Of a stretch of DNA of 64,000 nt, positions 11,139-20,923 are shown piece by piece. The stretch is from Dichotomopilus funicola (lineage: Eukaryota; Ascomycota; Sordariomycetes; Sordariales; Chaetomiaceae). Every line of letters begins with the position of its first letter. Position 1 is the first letter of the stretch. The notes beneath the pieces were generated by a model. It ran no database searches and had not been told where the DNA came from. It saw nothing but the letters and a program-made list of their open reading frames with translations. The position numbers were made by a program, and so were the translations under genes. The stretch covers positions 1-64,000 of the forward strand of contig NW_026944041.1 in the NCBI RefSeq assembly GCF_033296635.1. Direction: 5' to 3'.

Positions 11139-11729
11139 TCAACGATACACAGCTTTCTTCAGCCACCCCTTACTTTCTTTAACCTCATCCACCTTTACCG
11201 TTTCCGGGTTCTTGCCCTTACTTTCTCCAACCTCCTCCACCTTTACCACTTCCGAGTTCTTGCCTATCACGTCCTTTTCCACTCTCTCAACCTCCGCCTT
11301 CTCAGAACTGCTCACACCACCCTCTACTATCTCTCCCAAATCTTTCCTCGCCTCCCGTCGCTTGAGATAGTACTTCCAGTCGAGCCCGCAAATGGCGATG
11401 GACCCTATGGCGGCCCCGATGAGAACAGCCACGACGATCAGGGCGACAAACAGCGCCGTGGCGACCGTACCACTTGGAAATGTATCCGCGCGCCGGGTAA
11501 GTTGCCGCGGTAGGTGATGGGTGGTATGGAGAGCATGGAGGAGAGGTGTGGTTTCTGTCACTTGTTGAAGTCGCTTTGTAAGAGAAAGAAGCGGCAGCGT
11601 ATCGAGATTTGTTACTCGTGTGGAGGTTGATGTTGTGGAAAGTGGACTGAGGGGTAAGGCAGAGACGAATTGCCCTTGGAATGGGAGTATGAGACCCAAA
11701 ATGGCTAGCGCGATACCAGTCGACAACAT
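11139..11729 (-). CDS. Small single-pass membrane protein, uncharacterised
   Basis: An intronless ORF of 196 residues from the ATG at 11729. It has a hydrophobic N-terminus that reads as a signal peptide (LSTGIALAILGLILPF, then an ALPLS cleavage-like site) and a Ser/Thr-rich spacer. One strong transmembrane segment, at about residues 91-114, is followed by a positively charged WKYYLKRREARK stop-transfer. The cytosolic tail of about 75 residues is acidic/basic and contains a repeated motif of the type EVVKVEEVGESKGKNPE then TVKVDEVKESKG. At DNA level the repeat is near 11165-11260. The topology suggests a type I plasma-membrane or ER protein. I do not recognise a family. Coding status rests on signal peptide plus TM plus repeat. 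Confidence 0.6.
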   Translation of the reverse strand: MLSTGIALAILGLILPFQGQFVSALPLSPLSTTSTSTRVTNLDTLPLLSLTKRLQQVTETTPLLHALHTTHHLPRQLTRRADTFPSGTVATALFVALIVVAVLIGAAIGSIAICGLDWKYYLKRREARKDLGEIVEGGVSSSEKAEVERVEKDVIGKNSEVVKVEEVGESKGKNPETVKVDEVKESKGWLKKAVYR

Positions 11730-11741
11730 GGCTGCGCTCAA

Positions 11742-13205
11742 AATATTTGGTGTTGATGGGGAAACGGGACCAATCTCAAACTCTTAGTCGTGACTTTGAG
11801 CCAAGTCCTCAAAAGATGCTGTGTCGTTAAAAAATTCCCCACGACAAACTCGAGCATTGCAATCGGTTCCCGTCAATGCATTTAAAAGCGATACGGAACA
11901 TTGTCAATCCACAGCTTTTGACCGCAGCAATGCAGTGTTGAATCCTGCTGCAATGTGCCGCTGCAGTAAGTGCTGCGCCCCGACAACCGCCTCAACAGGC
12001 AACCGCACGCACCCTGCAGGTTAGTGCGACCCATATGTTAGTGGATTGAACAAGGCTTTGAAGGTCAAAATATGCCCGGCTTCGGTAGTTCTAGGCAAGG
12101 AGAACATGATCGTGCCCGACTAAAGGGACTGATAGTGTTGAGGTTCCTTTATCAATATTTCTCTTTCCCGCTGAGGTTAGGGCTTGACCCCTGCATTACC
12201 CCCCCGTTTGTGTTTTTCTTTCATCTCTCAAAAAAGTTCAATTCGTGTGGAGTGGGGGAAGAAGCGTGCCTACATAGTGCAGAGGATGTGGATAGGCAGG
12301 CTTCGGGCAGCAGTGTTGGGCGGAGCCCTGGAATCAGATTAAGAGCGGGATGCTGCGAGGTTCTTGTTGAAATCGTCGTTGTGCTGTGAATGGTTCGAGT
12401 TACCAAAAAGGTTAGTAACATCAATCAGCCTGGGTTACAGTCGGCTTGCCAATTTTAGAACAGGGGCCATGAATGGGGGGAGATCCAACCCTAACCCTCT
12501 CGCGATGAGGGGCGGGGACCTGGCGCTTTTCTTTTGTGTTCAGAGTTTTTAGAGGAGATGTTTGAAGAGAGGCAGTTTTGCCATAGATATCTGATGTTAC
12601 TAATGTCCTTTTCTATAACAACAATATCTAACCAGGAGCCGCCACCGTGTTAGGTACGTTAGGGCTGCCGTTACAAATAATTAATCTCGTAAAAGTTTTA
12701 CCCCTGACTATCCCATAGTACAAACTACGAACTGTTTCTGAAAGAATTAATTATCAAGAATATTGATGGTTGAACAATGCCCAACCACTTGACTTGACCT
12801 GTTCTTCATCATGAAATTCGGGAAGATTTAAGCCCATGCCCCAGTTCCGAGATTTCGTCTTCGTCAACCAGCACCAAACATATCAATTCTCCGATTCGCG
12901 CGCTTGGAGACATGGCCTTCCGAACTCCAACTTCCACATTCCCCGCATTTCGGGGCTACTTGTGGTTGATCTCGGAGTCTTCCATGCGGACAGCATTATA
13001 GAATCCGGGTAAGCTTTCTGCTCCCGTCCGCCGGGGTAACATCCAGGAAATGCACTCTGATCTTTTGGTCCAGAAGAGGCTAGGTACCTAGCATTTAAAA
13101 CAGGACCCTGCAGTTACTCCTTAAGCCTCGCTTTGCAGATCGAGCTAATTCAAGCACAAAGCTTACTGCTGCTTGGCGGCGGAGGGCTCTCATGTTATTT
13201 TAACT
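11742..13205. other. 1.5-kb intergenic region without a supported gene
   Basis: Short ORFs only, none with a domain or plausible splicing. 12590-12800 is A/T-rich. A CTAGGTACCTAG palindrome sits at 13080-13091. The 5' half is the upstream region of the minus-strand membrane protein. The 3' half lies downstream of the minus-strand oxidoreductase. Confidence 0.45.
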
Positions 13206-14545
13206 CTAGATAACCGAACATCCCATACCTCCTTGCCGTGGATACTTGAGCGGCAGCTTGAAGGGTGTCATATCAATAGAAGATTCCTCACCGAGCACCA
13301 GCTCTGCCACAACCTTTCCAGACCCTAGGCCGAGGGTAAAACCGTCAAGATCGTGACCAAAGCTAAGAAAGACGCCCAAATCAGATCCCTTTAGACAGCG
13401 CTGCGAAGATATCAGAAGCTCCGGCGGTACCTTATCCATTATAGGTCGTCCCTGTGGTCCCGCAGGCATGAAAGCCTTTCCAGAGCTTAAGAGCTCGCGC
13501 CTTTCAAGGTGCACATAGCGAGCGACGAGCTCTCGGAGCTTATCAACATCTTCTGGGGTTGGCCGAACCTCGTCGGGAAGCGGCGGCGTATGATCTCTGA
13601 CTTGTTCAAGCTCGCCGGCCACGTATAGTTCCTCATTGGCGAATGAAGAAACAAGCAGGTCGTCGCCTTCATCGAGTGGGTTCAGCCAAACCTGGTGGCA
13701 CTGTTCCGTGTCTTTGGGTCCCTGCTCCTTCGTATCGGTCACAGTCTCGGCGCTGAAGCGCAACCAGGTCTGCACGTGCTGTTTCTCAGCAAGCCGAATC
13801 CCCACGTCGACAGAGGAGAACAGCTGCGAGAACAATTTCGGAGTCCAGATGCCCGCCGAGATGATCAAGTTCTGACAACGGAGTCGGCGAGTTTCACCCC
13901 CTCCCAACCGAAGGTCTATCATGGTCGTTTCGTCTCCGGCATGTTGAGCAACCTTCACCGCGTTGGCAGAGGTAAGGAACTCCACGCCTAGCTTCTCGCA
14001 TTCACCCTGCAGGAAGCTGAAAAATCTAGGCGGGTCACTGCGGATTTTAGTTTTGCCATACCGAATGCCAAAGATGCCAGGACCAGGGGAAACACACATT
14101 TTTGAAGCAGTCGAGCCGTCGTTGATCAGTCCCCCTTGCCAGGCATGTTGCACCTTGAGCCACGGCGGTAGTTTTGATAGCTCCTCGGGGCCTGGGTAGT
14201 GCTAAATGCCAATGCATATGTCTATAAAATCGCCATGTGTGGAGCTCGGCATACCTTTGACTGGGAATGGAAGCCGAGGGAATAGAGACGGTAGGAAAGT
14301 TTCCCAAGTGGCTCTGTTTTCTGATCGAAGCCAAACTTGCCCAAGGCGCCTTCGCATTGCCCGGACGCCCCTCCGCAAATCTCAGAGGAGGGATCGGCCA
14401 CTATAATTGGCGTGTTTTGGTTCCTGAAAGCTAGCGCCAGATGGTAAGCCGTGGAGAGCCCAATTATGCCTGCTCCAAGAATGACAATTGGACCTTGGGC
14501 GTTGCCTTGAGTGGCCGCTTGGCCTTACCGCAAGGAGGAGGCCAT
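13206..14545 (-). CDS. FAD-dependent oxidoreductase, TDA3/D-amino-acid-oxidase-like (5' end carries an in-frame stop)
   Basis: A DAO-type flavoprotein of about 430 residues, with yeast Tda3 as the nearest relative I can name. It has an N-terminal dinucleotide-binding motif (VILGAGIIGLSTAYHLA), a GGASGQCEG loop where the family has GGASGKAGG, and a C-terminal GKAFMPAGPQGRPIMDKVP ... SFGHDLDGFTLGLGSGK block that closes the FAD site. One intron at 14202-14254 has good GT/AG sites (exons 14545-14255 and 14201-13206). The only nearby ATG (14545-14543) is followed six codons later by a TAA (14527-14525) in the same frame as the FAD motif. No Met occurs between that stop and the FAD motif, and no in-frame intron of normal length removes the stop. 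Either a further upstream exon exists, or CAA has mutated to TAA and the gene is dead. Substrate unknown. Confidence 0.65.
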
Positions 14546-15351
14546 GATGTGGGCTGGCGGGGTCACGCCAGAACGGCAGGATGACGACGGACGATAATTA
14601 TCCGTTGACAAAATAGCTGTCGATAATGTCTCTCTGTCGCAAAAGGCAAATGTCGATTTTAGCGTCTTGCAAGTGTTTTTTAACGAGGTTCTCAGATCAT
14701 GCACCTCTAAAACCTGGGTCGGAGCTTGGCAGGAAGGTTACAAAGCACAACCGCATTTGGTTGGCTAAAAGCAGTGGCCAGCATCCATCATTCCGTTAAA
14801 ATGTGTACCTAGGTACCTACTTTAGAGGAGGGCCGCAAACGCGTTGGGAAGGTGCGTTTGTTCTCGGCCGATGACAAACATACCCAGTTAGCTTCTAGCG
14901 CAACGGCAAGGGGTATTTCCGCCTCTCAGTGCTCACGGTGACTGAAACCCCCGAGCCAATACTACCTCATATATTAATAGATGCATCGTCAAGCGCAACC
15001 CCTCGCATAATCTCCAAATTCAAGCCCTTAGTCTATTCTCTTAACATGCCCGCCCCGGTTGAGGTGGTAACGTTGGGCGGTTTAGAGACGCTCCGTGGTG
15101 TTTTCCCCGGTTTCTCGCTCAATGATCGTGACATTGCGGACCCGAGTCACTCTCGCGCGCCGGATTCGGCCGGTTAAGAGGATATATTAATTTGTCCCCC
15201 CCCTCTCTCTAGTGTAATTACAAGTTGATCACCGACTTATATCACCGCAATACTTGGTTAAAGTCGCTCGCGCTCGAGTTGTAGGGTGCATATCACGTTT
15301 CGACTAGAACCACGCCGGACCTCTACTTGCAGGCAAAGGGCAAAGATCAAC
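14546..15351. other. Divergent intergenic/promoter region
   Basis: This stretch separates a minus-strand oxidoreductase from the plus-strand arabinofuranosidase and should contain both promoters. It holds a GTACCTAGGTAC palindrome at 14805-14816, a GGCTAAA word (listed separately) and a TATATTAATT stretch near 15183. A 82-codon ORF at 14929-15177 has no recognisable content. Confidence 0.5.
14763..14769 (+). promoter_or_regulatory. Candidate XlnR/XYR1 site (GGCTAAA)
   Basis: The heptamer GGCTAAA matches the binding core described for the fungal xylanolytic activators XlnR/XYR1. It lies about 580 bases upstream of the arabinofuranosidase ATG, a gene type that such activators often control. 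A 7-mer occurs by chance, so this is only suggestive. Confidence 0.3.
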
Positions 15352-16887
15352 ATGTCGCGACAACGAGGCAATTTCAACAACGTGGGAGCGCTTGTCATTA
15401 AGCTTGTCGCCCTGGGTGCTCTTGCAGCCGCCGGCCCATGCGACATCTACGATTCTGGTGGCACCCCCTGCGTCGCAGCGCATAGTACCACCCGCGCCTT
15501 GTACGGTTCCTACACGGGGCCTCTCTACCAGGTGAAGCGCGGCTCGGACGGTGCCACGATTGATATTGCGCCGTTGTCTGCCGGAGGTGTTGCCAATGCC
15601 GCATCCCAAGACACGTTTTGCGCCGGCACGACTTGCCTCATCAGCATCATCTATGACCAGTCCGGTCGGAAGAATCACCTCACGCAAGCTCCCCCAGGCG
15701 GCTTCAAGGGCCCCGAAGCGAATGGCTACGACAACCTGGCGAGCGCCGTTGGCGCCCCGGTCACGTTAAATGGCAAAAAGGCCTATGGCGTTTTCGTCTC
15801 TCCCGGCACCGGCTACCGCAACAATGCTCCCAACGGAATTGCCACGGGAGATGCGGCGGAAGGGATGTATGCTGTGTTCGACGGCACGCATTTCAACAGC
15901 GGTTGCTGCTTTGACTACGGCAACGCTGAGACCAATAACCTCGACACGGGCAATGGCCACATGGAAGCGTTGTACTTCGGCACCAACAGCGCCTGGGGCA
16001 GCGGCGCCGGTAGTGGGCCGTGGATCATGGCCGATCTTGAGAACGGGCTCTTTTCCGGAGCAAACCCCAAGAACAACGGTGGCGACCCGTCTATCACCCA
16101 CCGATTCTTGACCTCGGTGCTCAAAGGCGGGCCCAACAAATGGGCCATCCGCGGCGGTAATGCTGCCTCCGGCTCCCTGTCAACCTTTTACGATGGAGCC
16201 CGTCCGAACGCCTCGGGATACAACCCCATGAAGAAAGAAGGTGCCATCATTCTAGGCATCGGGGGCGACAACAGTGTGAGTGCGCAAGGCACCTTCTACG
16301 AGGGTGTCATGACTTCTGGGTATCCTTCCGACAGCACCGAAAACGCTGTTCAAGCGGATATCGTCGCGGCCGGATACGCCACAGCGCCCCTGACCAGCGG
16401 CCCAACGCTGTCCGTCGGCTCGTCTGTTTCCCTGCGCGCGATAACGGCCTGCTGCACAGCTCGTTACCTCGCCCACTCCGGCTCGACCGTGAACACCCAA
16501 ATCGTTTCGGGCTCCTCCAGCTCTAACCTGAAGCGCCAAGCCACCTGGACAGTACGCTCGGGACTCGGGAACTCGAACTGTGTCTCGTTCGAATCGCTCG
16601 ACTCGCCGGGGAGTTATATCCGGCATTACGATTTTGTGTTGCAGCTCAACGCCAACGACGGGTCGAAGGCGTTTGCTGAGGACGCCACGTTTTGTCCGCA
16701 GACGGGCTTGGGCCAGAGTAGTCTGGGGACGACTAGCTCGGTGCGGGCGTGGGGGTATCCGACGCGGTTTTTTCGGCATTATGCTAATGTCACGTATGTA
16801 GCTAGCAATGGGGGTGTGCATGAGTTTGACGCGGCGAGCCTGTTTAATGACGATGCGAGTTGGGTGGTTGGGGCAGGGTTTGCATAG
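15352..16887 (+). CDS. abfB: Secreted alpha-L-arabinofuranosidase B, GH54 with CBM42
   Basis: A single-exon 511-residue enzyme that removes arabinofuranosyl side chains from arabinoxylan and arabinan outside the cell. The first 27 or so residues form a signal peptide (GALVIKLVALGALAAAG), with the mature protein starting at GPCDIY, as in known AbfB enzymes. The catalytic pair is recognisable: Glu230 in IMADLENGLFSG (nucleophile) and Asp306 in GIGGDNS (acid/base). Their spacing of 76 residues equals that of the Aspergillus enzyme (E221/D297). The N-terminal beta-sandwich is followed from about residue 345 by the arabinose-binding CBM42, a beta-trefoil with repeated RHY/FR-HY patterns. The start is the first true ATG (an in-frame GTG lies upstream). 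Third codon positions change from C-rich to G/T-rich near 16600. Confidence 0.95.
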   Translation: MSRQRGNFNNVGALVIKLVALGALAAAGPCDIYDSGGTPCVAAHSTTRALYGSYTGPLYQVKRGSDGATIDIAPLSAGGVANAASQDTFCAGTTCLISIIYDQSGRKNHLTQAPPGGFKGPEANGYDNLASAVGAPVTLNGKKAYGVFVSPGTGYRNNAPNGIATGDAAEGMYAVFDGTHFNSGCCFDYGNAETNNLDTGNGHMEALYFGTNSAWGSGAGSGPWIMADLENGLFSGANPKNNGGDPSITHRFLTSVLKGGPNKWAIRGGNAASGSLSTFYDGARPNASGYNPMKKEGAIILGIGGDNSVSAQGTFYEGVMTSGYPSDSTENAVQADIVAAGYATAPLTSGPTLSVGSSVSLRAITACCTARYLAHSGSTVNTQIVSGSSSSNLKRQATWTVRSGLGNSNCVSFESLDSPGSYIRHYDFVLQLNANDGSKAFAEDATFCPQTGLGQSSLGTTSSVRAWGYPTRFFRHYANVTYVASNGGVHEFDAASLFNDDASWVVGAGFA

Positions 16888-17433
16888 GGCTTGAAAGTGT
16901 GACGAAGGCGTGGAATGATGATATTAGACCCTATGTCAGTGGTGCTAAGCTGGGTAGATCTAAGATAATTAGGTAGCTATCAACACCTTTCGGGTAATTA
17001 TCTGCGGGCAATGGAGTTGGAAAGAAATGACAAGCAACCATCCTGGGTGCCCAGAGTTTCATGATATGGACATGCCCTAGAACTCAACGTGAAGGAAGGA
17101 ACGCGTCTCAAGAAAATCTATTGTTACCGGTCTGTCTGGTTTGTTCACTACCCAGGAAAGAACGTGATATTACGGCGTGGCAAATGGGTATTCCTGCATC
17201 TCTTTCCATGCCTCCGCTAGATTGCCAACTTCTCCCTCAAACCACCACCTCGATGCTTTTTCGACCCCCCAACAACATCGCCCTCAAGTCACTCTAAACA
17301 TCGCAACATTCGAGGTGGAGTGCCGATAGTTGCACCGGCTTGGGTGCCATTTCCTACGGCTTCTCACTACTCCCCCAGCCCCGGTGCAGTGCCTCAGCCT
17401 GAAACCGCCAGACTCCCCGAAATCACCGTGAAG
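16888..17433. other. Intergenic stretch and possible leader of the next gene
   Basis: The frame of the next gene is open from 17221, directly after a CGCTAG that could be either its upstream stop or a splice acceptor. A short ATG-started ORF at 17011 could then be a first exon, but no convincing donor is visible. Confidence 0.35.
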
Positions 17434-20168
17434 ATGCCTCTAAATGCAATTGCTCGATCCCCCTCACCCACTGAGCGGGGCCAAGGTCAACCCTTTGCTG
17501 TTCCCACTCCCCAGCCCGATCCGCCCGGAGTTTCAGCGAGTTCAGATTACACAACTGCCCAGACACAACCTACGGGTGACGACAGCGACACCTCCCAAGA
17601 GCCACTCGCCCGCATTGTTGTCAACTATCTCGGCGGCCTGCGCAATTATGTGCGAGCTGATATGGCAGTGGTGCGGGACACCGAAAATCAAGCAATGGTG
17701 TACCTGGGTATCGATCCTTTCACGCTTCACCCGGTCTTCATGAAGAAGGGAAACAACTTATTCTTGCCGAGTAGCATTGAGAAGGGAACTTCGTCAACTC
17801 TAAGGAGAGGAAGTGGCGTCAAGATGTTCCCAGCCAACTTGGGCGGCCGATTCTCTGACTCACTTGTCCCGACAGACGAGGTCCTCCGTTACGGGCATCT
17901 GGCGCACCAAAAAGCGGCACTGTTCGGCTTTGTTTCTCTCCCTAATGACAAAGCCAGTGTCAAGGCAAGGCTTTCTCAAGCTAGGCGCATGAGCATGACC
18001 GTTCAGAGGGGGCTGCCGTTGGAAATGTGCATGAATATTGGCTACACGCCATAAGGAAAGGAAATACGCCTGGAAAATCTTCCTGACGGCCTGGATTACC
18101 CCCGCTATCATCTCCTCGTGTTTGAACTAGATCCACTCATGGTGCCCGAGAAGGCCTCTACCCTGTTCAAGAAGTGGATGGATCGACATCCGAACGATCT
18201 CCTCCACCTTCAAGTGGCCTTGCAAAAGGTCCTCCAATGGATCCACGTCCTGAAAACCGAGAACTTTCAGAATACTTTCAGACTCGATACCTTAAGACCT
18301 AAATTCCCGGTCAAGTGGGTGTCACTCGGGGACTGGTTAAGGGTAGCACATCTGTATGAGAGCTTCCACCAAATCTACCGGCTCGTGTTCTATATTCATC
18401 CAGTCAGCTTCACTCACCACATCCTAAGGGGAGGAGGAAATTTCGGGTTCACACCGTTCAATACAACGCCCAACAAGATTGGGGAAGAGCTCCTCGCTCT
18501 GATGCTGCCGCTCGCCTCCAAGCCACTAGGCTTTACCCTGCCGTCATTCGTAAAGGGGTCAACGATGGTGGACCTTGCTGCTCTCAGCCCAGAGCATGGA
18601 TTCCTCCCAAGAACGACACAAAACCTCGAAGCGATCAGACAACCTGACTGGCGGTGCCTTTACTTTCCCACCATCCCCATCTGGGACAAGCTTTTTGAGG
18701 AAAACGCCCGCGTTCTTGGCCGCAATGCACCAGATCCCCCAGTGAGGGAACTCATTATACCGAGATCCTGGATTCCGGAGAACACAAGCTACCACGTCAG
18801 GAATATGCAGCCCCTCTCTCGGGTTTGGGACTATAGTGGACCTGGGACAACTTCTATTCCCGCTCGTGTCTCCAACAACTGGCCCCCTTCGTCCCCCATC
18901 ACCGGTCCTGGCACTTTCTGGGGACGTGCTGAGCCCTGTGAATGGGCCAGTGCTTGGGTAAGATACTGCCGGAAACAAGGAAAACGCCATTGGGCTATTC
19001 GGGGACCCCCAAGCTTTGCCCTAGTTGACATTGGTATCCCTCACCCTAAGTCTACTGCAATATCACAGCCCTCCTCCGATACACCGACTTTGAAAGCGCC
19101 TTCGACCGAACGCCCCTCCCAGAATCGAAACCCTGCAAGACTCCAACTTGAAGACATGCAACACATAGAACCCGCCTCACCAATAGTTCTTTCAAATCAA
19201 CCACCCAATGCGCAATCTGGGGCAGATACCACGGTATTGGCTGCCCCGGGGTACCCTCATGAGGTCCTGACTGACCCTCTTGCCGAGTCATTACAAAACA
19301 GCATCCTGAAGACATGCGCCTTGTGGTTTGCCACGCATAATTCCGCCCGGTTAAAAGATGCCATCAAGAGGAAGATAAGCACTGCGGAACTGAAGTTTTC
19401 AATGGTAGATGGCCTTCTCGAGCTTCCCCCCGCTACCAATGATGAAAGGCCTGCCTCACCAGGACCCGTCTCCGAGATACTCAAGGAAGCAGAAGAGGGA
19501 GCTTTGTCACCCGAGGATGAGCCCTTGGTGAAGCTGCTCTGGGAAGAGTTTCTGAGGGGTGTAAATGAGATGGCATATACCCTGCCATGCTGGGAAGACC
19601 TTATTCCAGAGGTATCCGCCTGGCTGCATCACGAGCCAGACAGCTCATGGCCCACTCTCGTCGAACGGGCGGGGCGAGCCTTAGAGACGTACCTTCAACA
19701 TGCGCTCCCTATCCACATTGCCAACGTCTTGCTTGGGAGGAAGGCTGATATCCCTCATGCCGTTTGGATCACGGGGAAACTGGGGAAGGACCGCCTCCAG
19801 AAGAGCAGCATCCACAACTGTCTACAGTGGGCATTCAATAAGGCAAAACAACAAGATATACGGACTATCCAAGCCCTGTCGATTATGGAAGAGTTCCCCG
19901 CTGAGGCCCAGGAGCTTCTAGCCGAGCTCTTTTTGGCGCCTTCCTCCCACACATCCCCCGTATTTTTCGCCACCTATTTGCCAAGGATGCCGAGTTGCTC
20001 CATAATATCGGCCAGAATTTGACTCGCACACTTGGCAAGTACGACGAGATTGACTTTTTCAATGTCATACGTCCCCTTGACAACGGCGAGCCGGCTTTCA
20101 GAGCTCCCAAGAGGACAAAGTATGAGGATGGGCGAGGACAGGATGGGTTGATCAACTTCGGATTTTAG
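17434..20168 (+). pseudogene. Large unrecognised protein gene interrupted by an in-frame TAA (possible pseudogene)
   Basis: The frame is open from 17221 to 18051. One TAA follows at 18052-18054, then the same frame stays open for 656 codons to 20022. Both sides read as one protein: before the stop, LPLEMCMNIGYTP; after it, GKEIRLENLPDGLDYPRYHLL. The reading would need CAA at the stop, a C-to-T lesion. Near the end there are two readings. A 56-nt intron with GTATTT donor (19960) and GGCCAG acceptor (20015) joins in phase to NLTRTLGKYDEIDFF, ending at TAG 20166-20168. Alternatively a frameshift near 19925 links to ALFGAFLPHIPRIFRHLFAKD in the same downstream frame. The full product would be about 900 residues with Pro/Ser-rich parts around residues 1-60 and in the middle. 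No domain, TM segment or signal peptide is recognised. The second ORF alone could be translated from Met 18139. Confidence 0.5.
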
Positions 20169-20923
20169 TTGATAGGAGGCAGTTGGTGGATTGGAAGGGG
20201 GACGGAGCAAAGAGACCCTGATGCGAGCTCAAGCGGAGCATGATTCTGGCTTCTTTCCTTTTTCGTCGCCTGTTCGGCGAGCACTCTGACCATGCGCTGA
20301 TTTATCTTGCATTTGCTTCCGTGGCGATGCTCTGGACCCTCCTCTTATCTTCCATGTGCGTTGAATTTTGCCCTCCTTTTTTTCTCTTTGTTTCTCTCAG
20401 GGCCAAGGATGATTTTAACAGCCGAAGGCGGCTGCTTCTATTTGCTAGGGGCCGAACTCATCGCGTGGTCCTAGATGAGAGCCTTACTTTGCTTCCCCGT
20501 AGCTAGCCATTTTGCCCAATATGGGCGGCCAAAGAACACGGCAAAATAAAATGAGCAAATTGCACCAAAATCTGTCCCGCAAAAATTAAACACGGGCATT
20601 ATCTGTGTTGAAATACTGCATAGTGGTGTCTCCTTTCTGGAACAAGGACACCTAATTAATGCTCGACGTAAGAATGAGTCTCATGGTGGCCCGAACCTCG
20701 AGAAGATCAACGGCCTGGCGCCACCCCCTGAATATATATTTTCTCCCCACATACACGCCCTACTATGAAGCCGTTATTCGATGCTGTAAAAACGGAAGTG
20801 GAACGTGGATCTCAAGTCACCAGCAGCCAAATTGAACTGGCCTGACTCAGGGAGAGTTTATGAGAATGATCTACGCGTGAAACTAAGGTAGGGACCTAGG
20901 TAACTATTAATCACCAACCCCCA
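20169..20923. other. Intergenic stretch between convergent genes
   Basis: No supported gene; an 88-codon ORF at 20240-20506 has no recognisable content. An ACCTAGGT word lies at 20894-20901. It should contain the 3' ends of both flanking genes. Confidence 0.45.

Noticed and set aside
13636..14406. Several plus-strand ORFs inside the oxidoreductase gene
   Set aside because: They are antisense shadows of the minus-strand flavoprotein reading frame.
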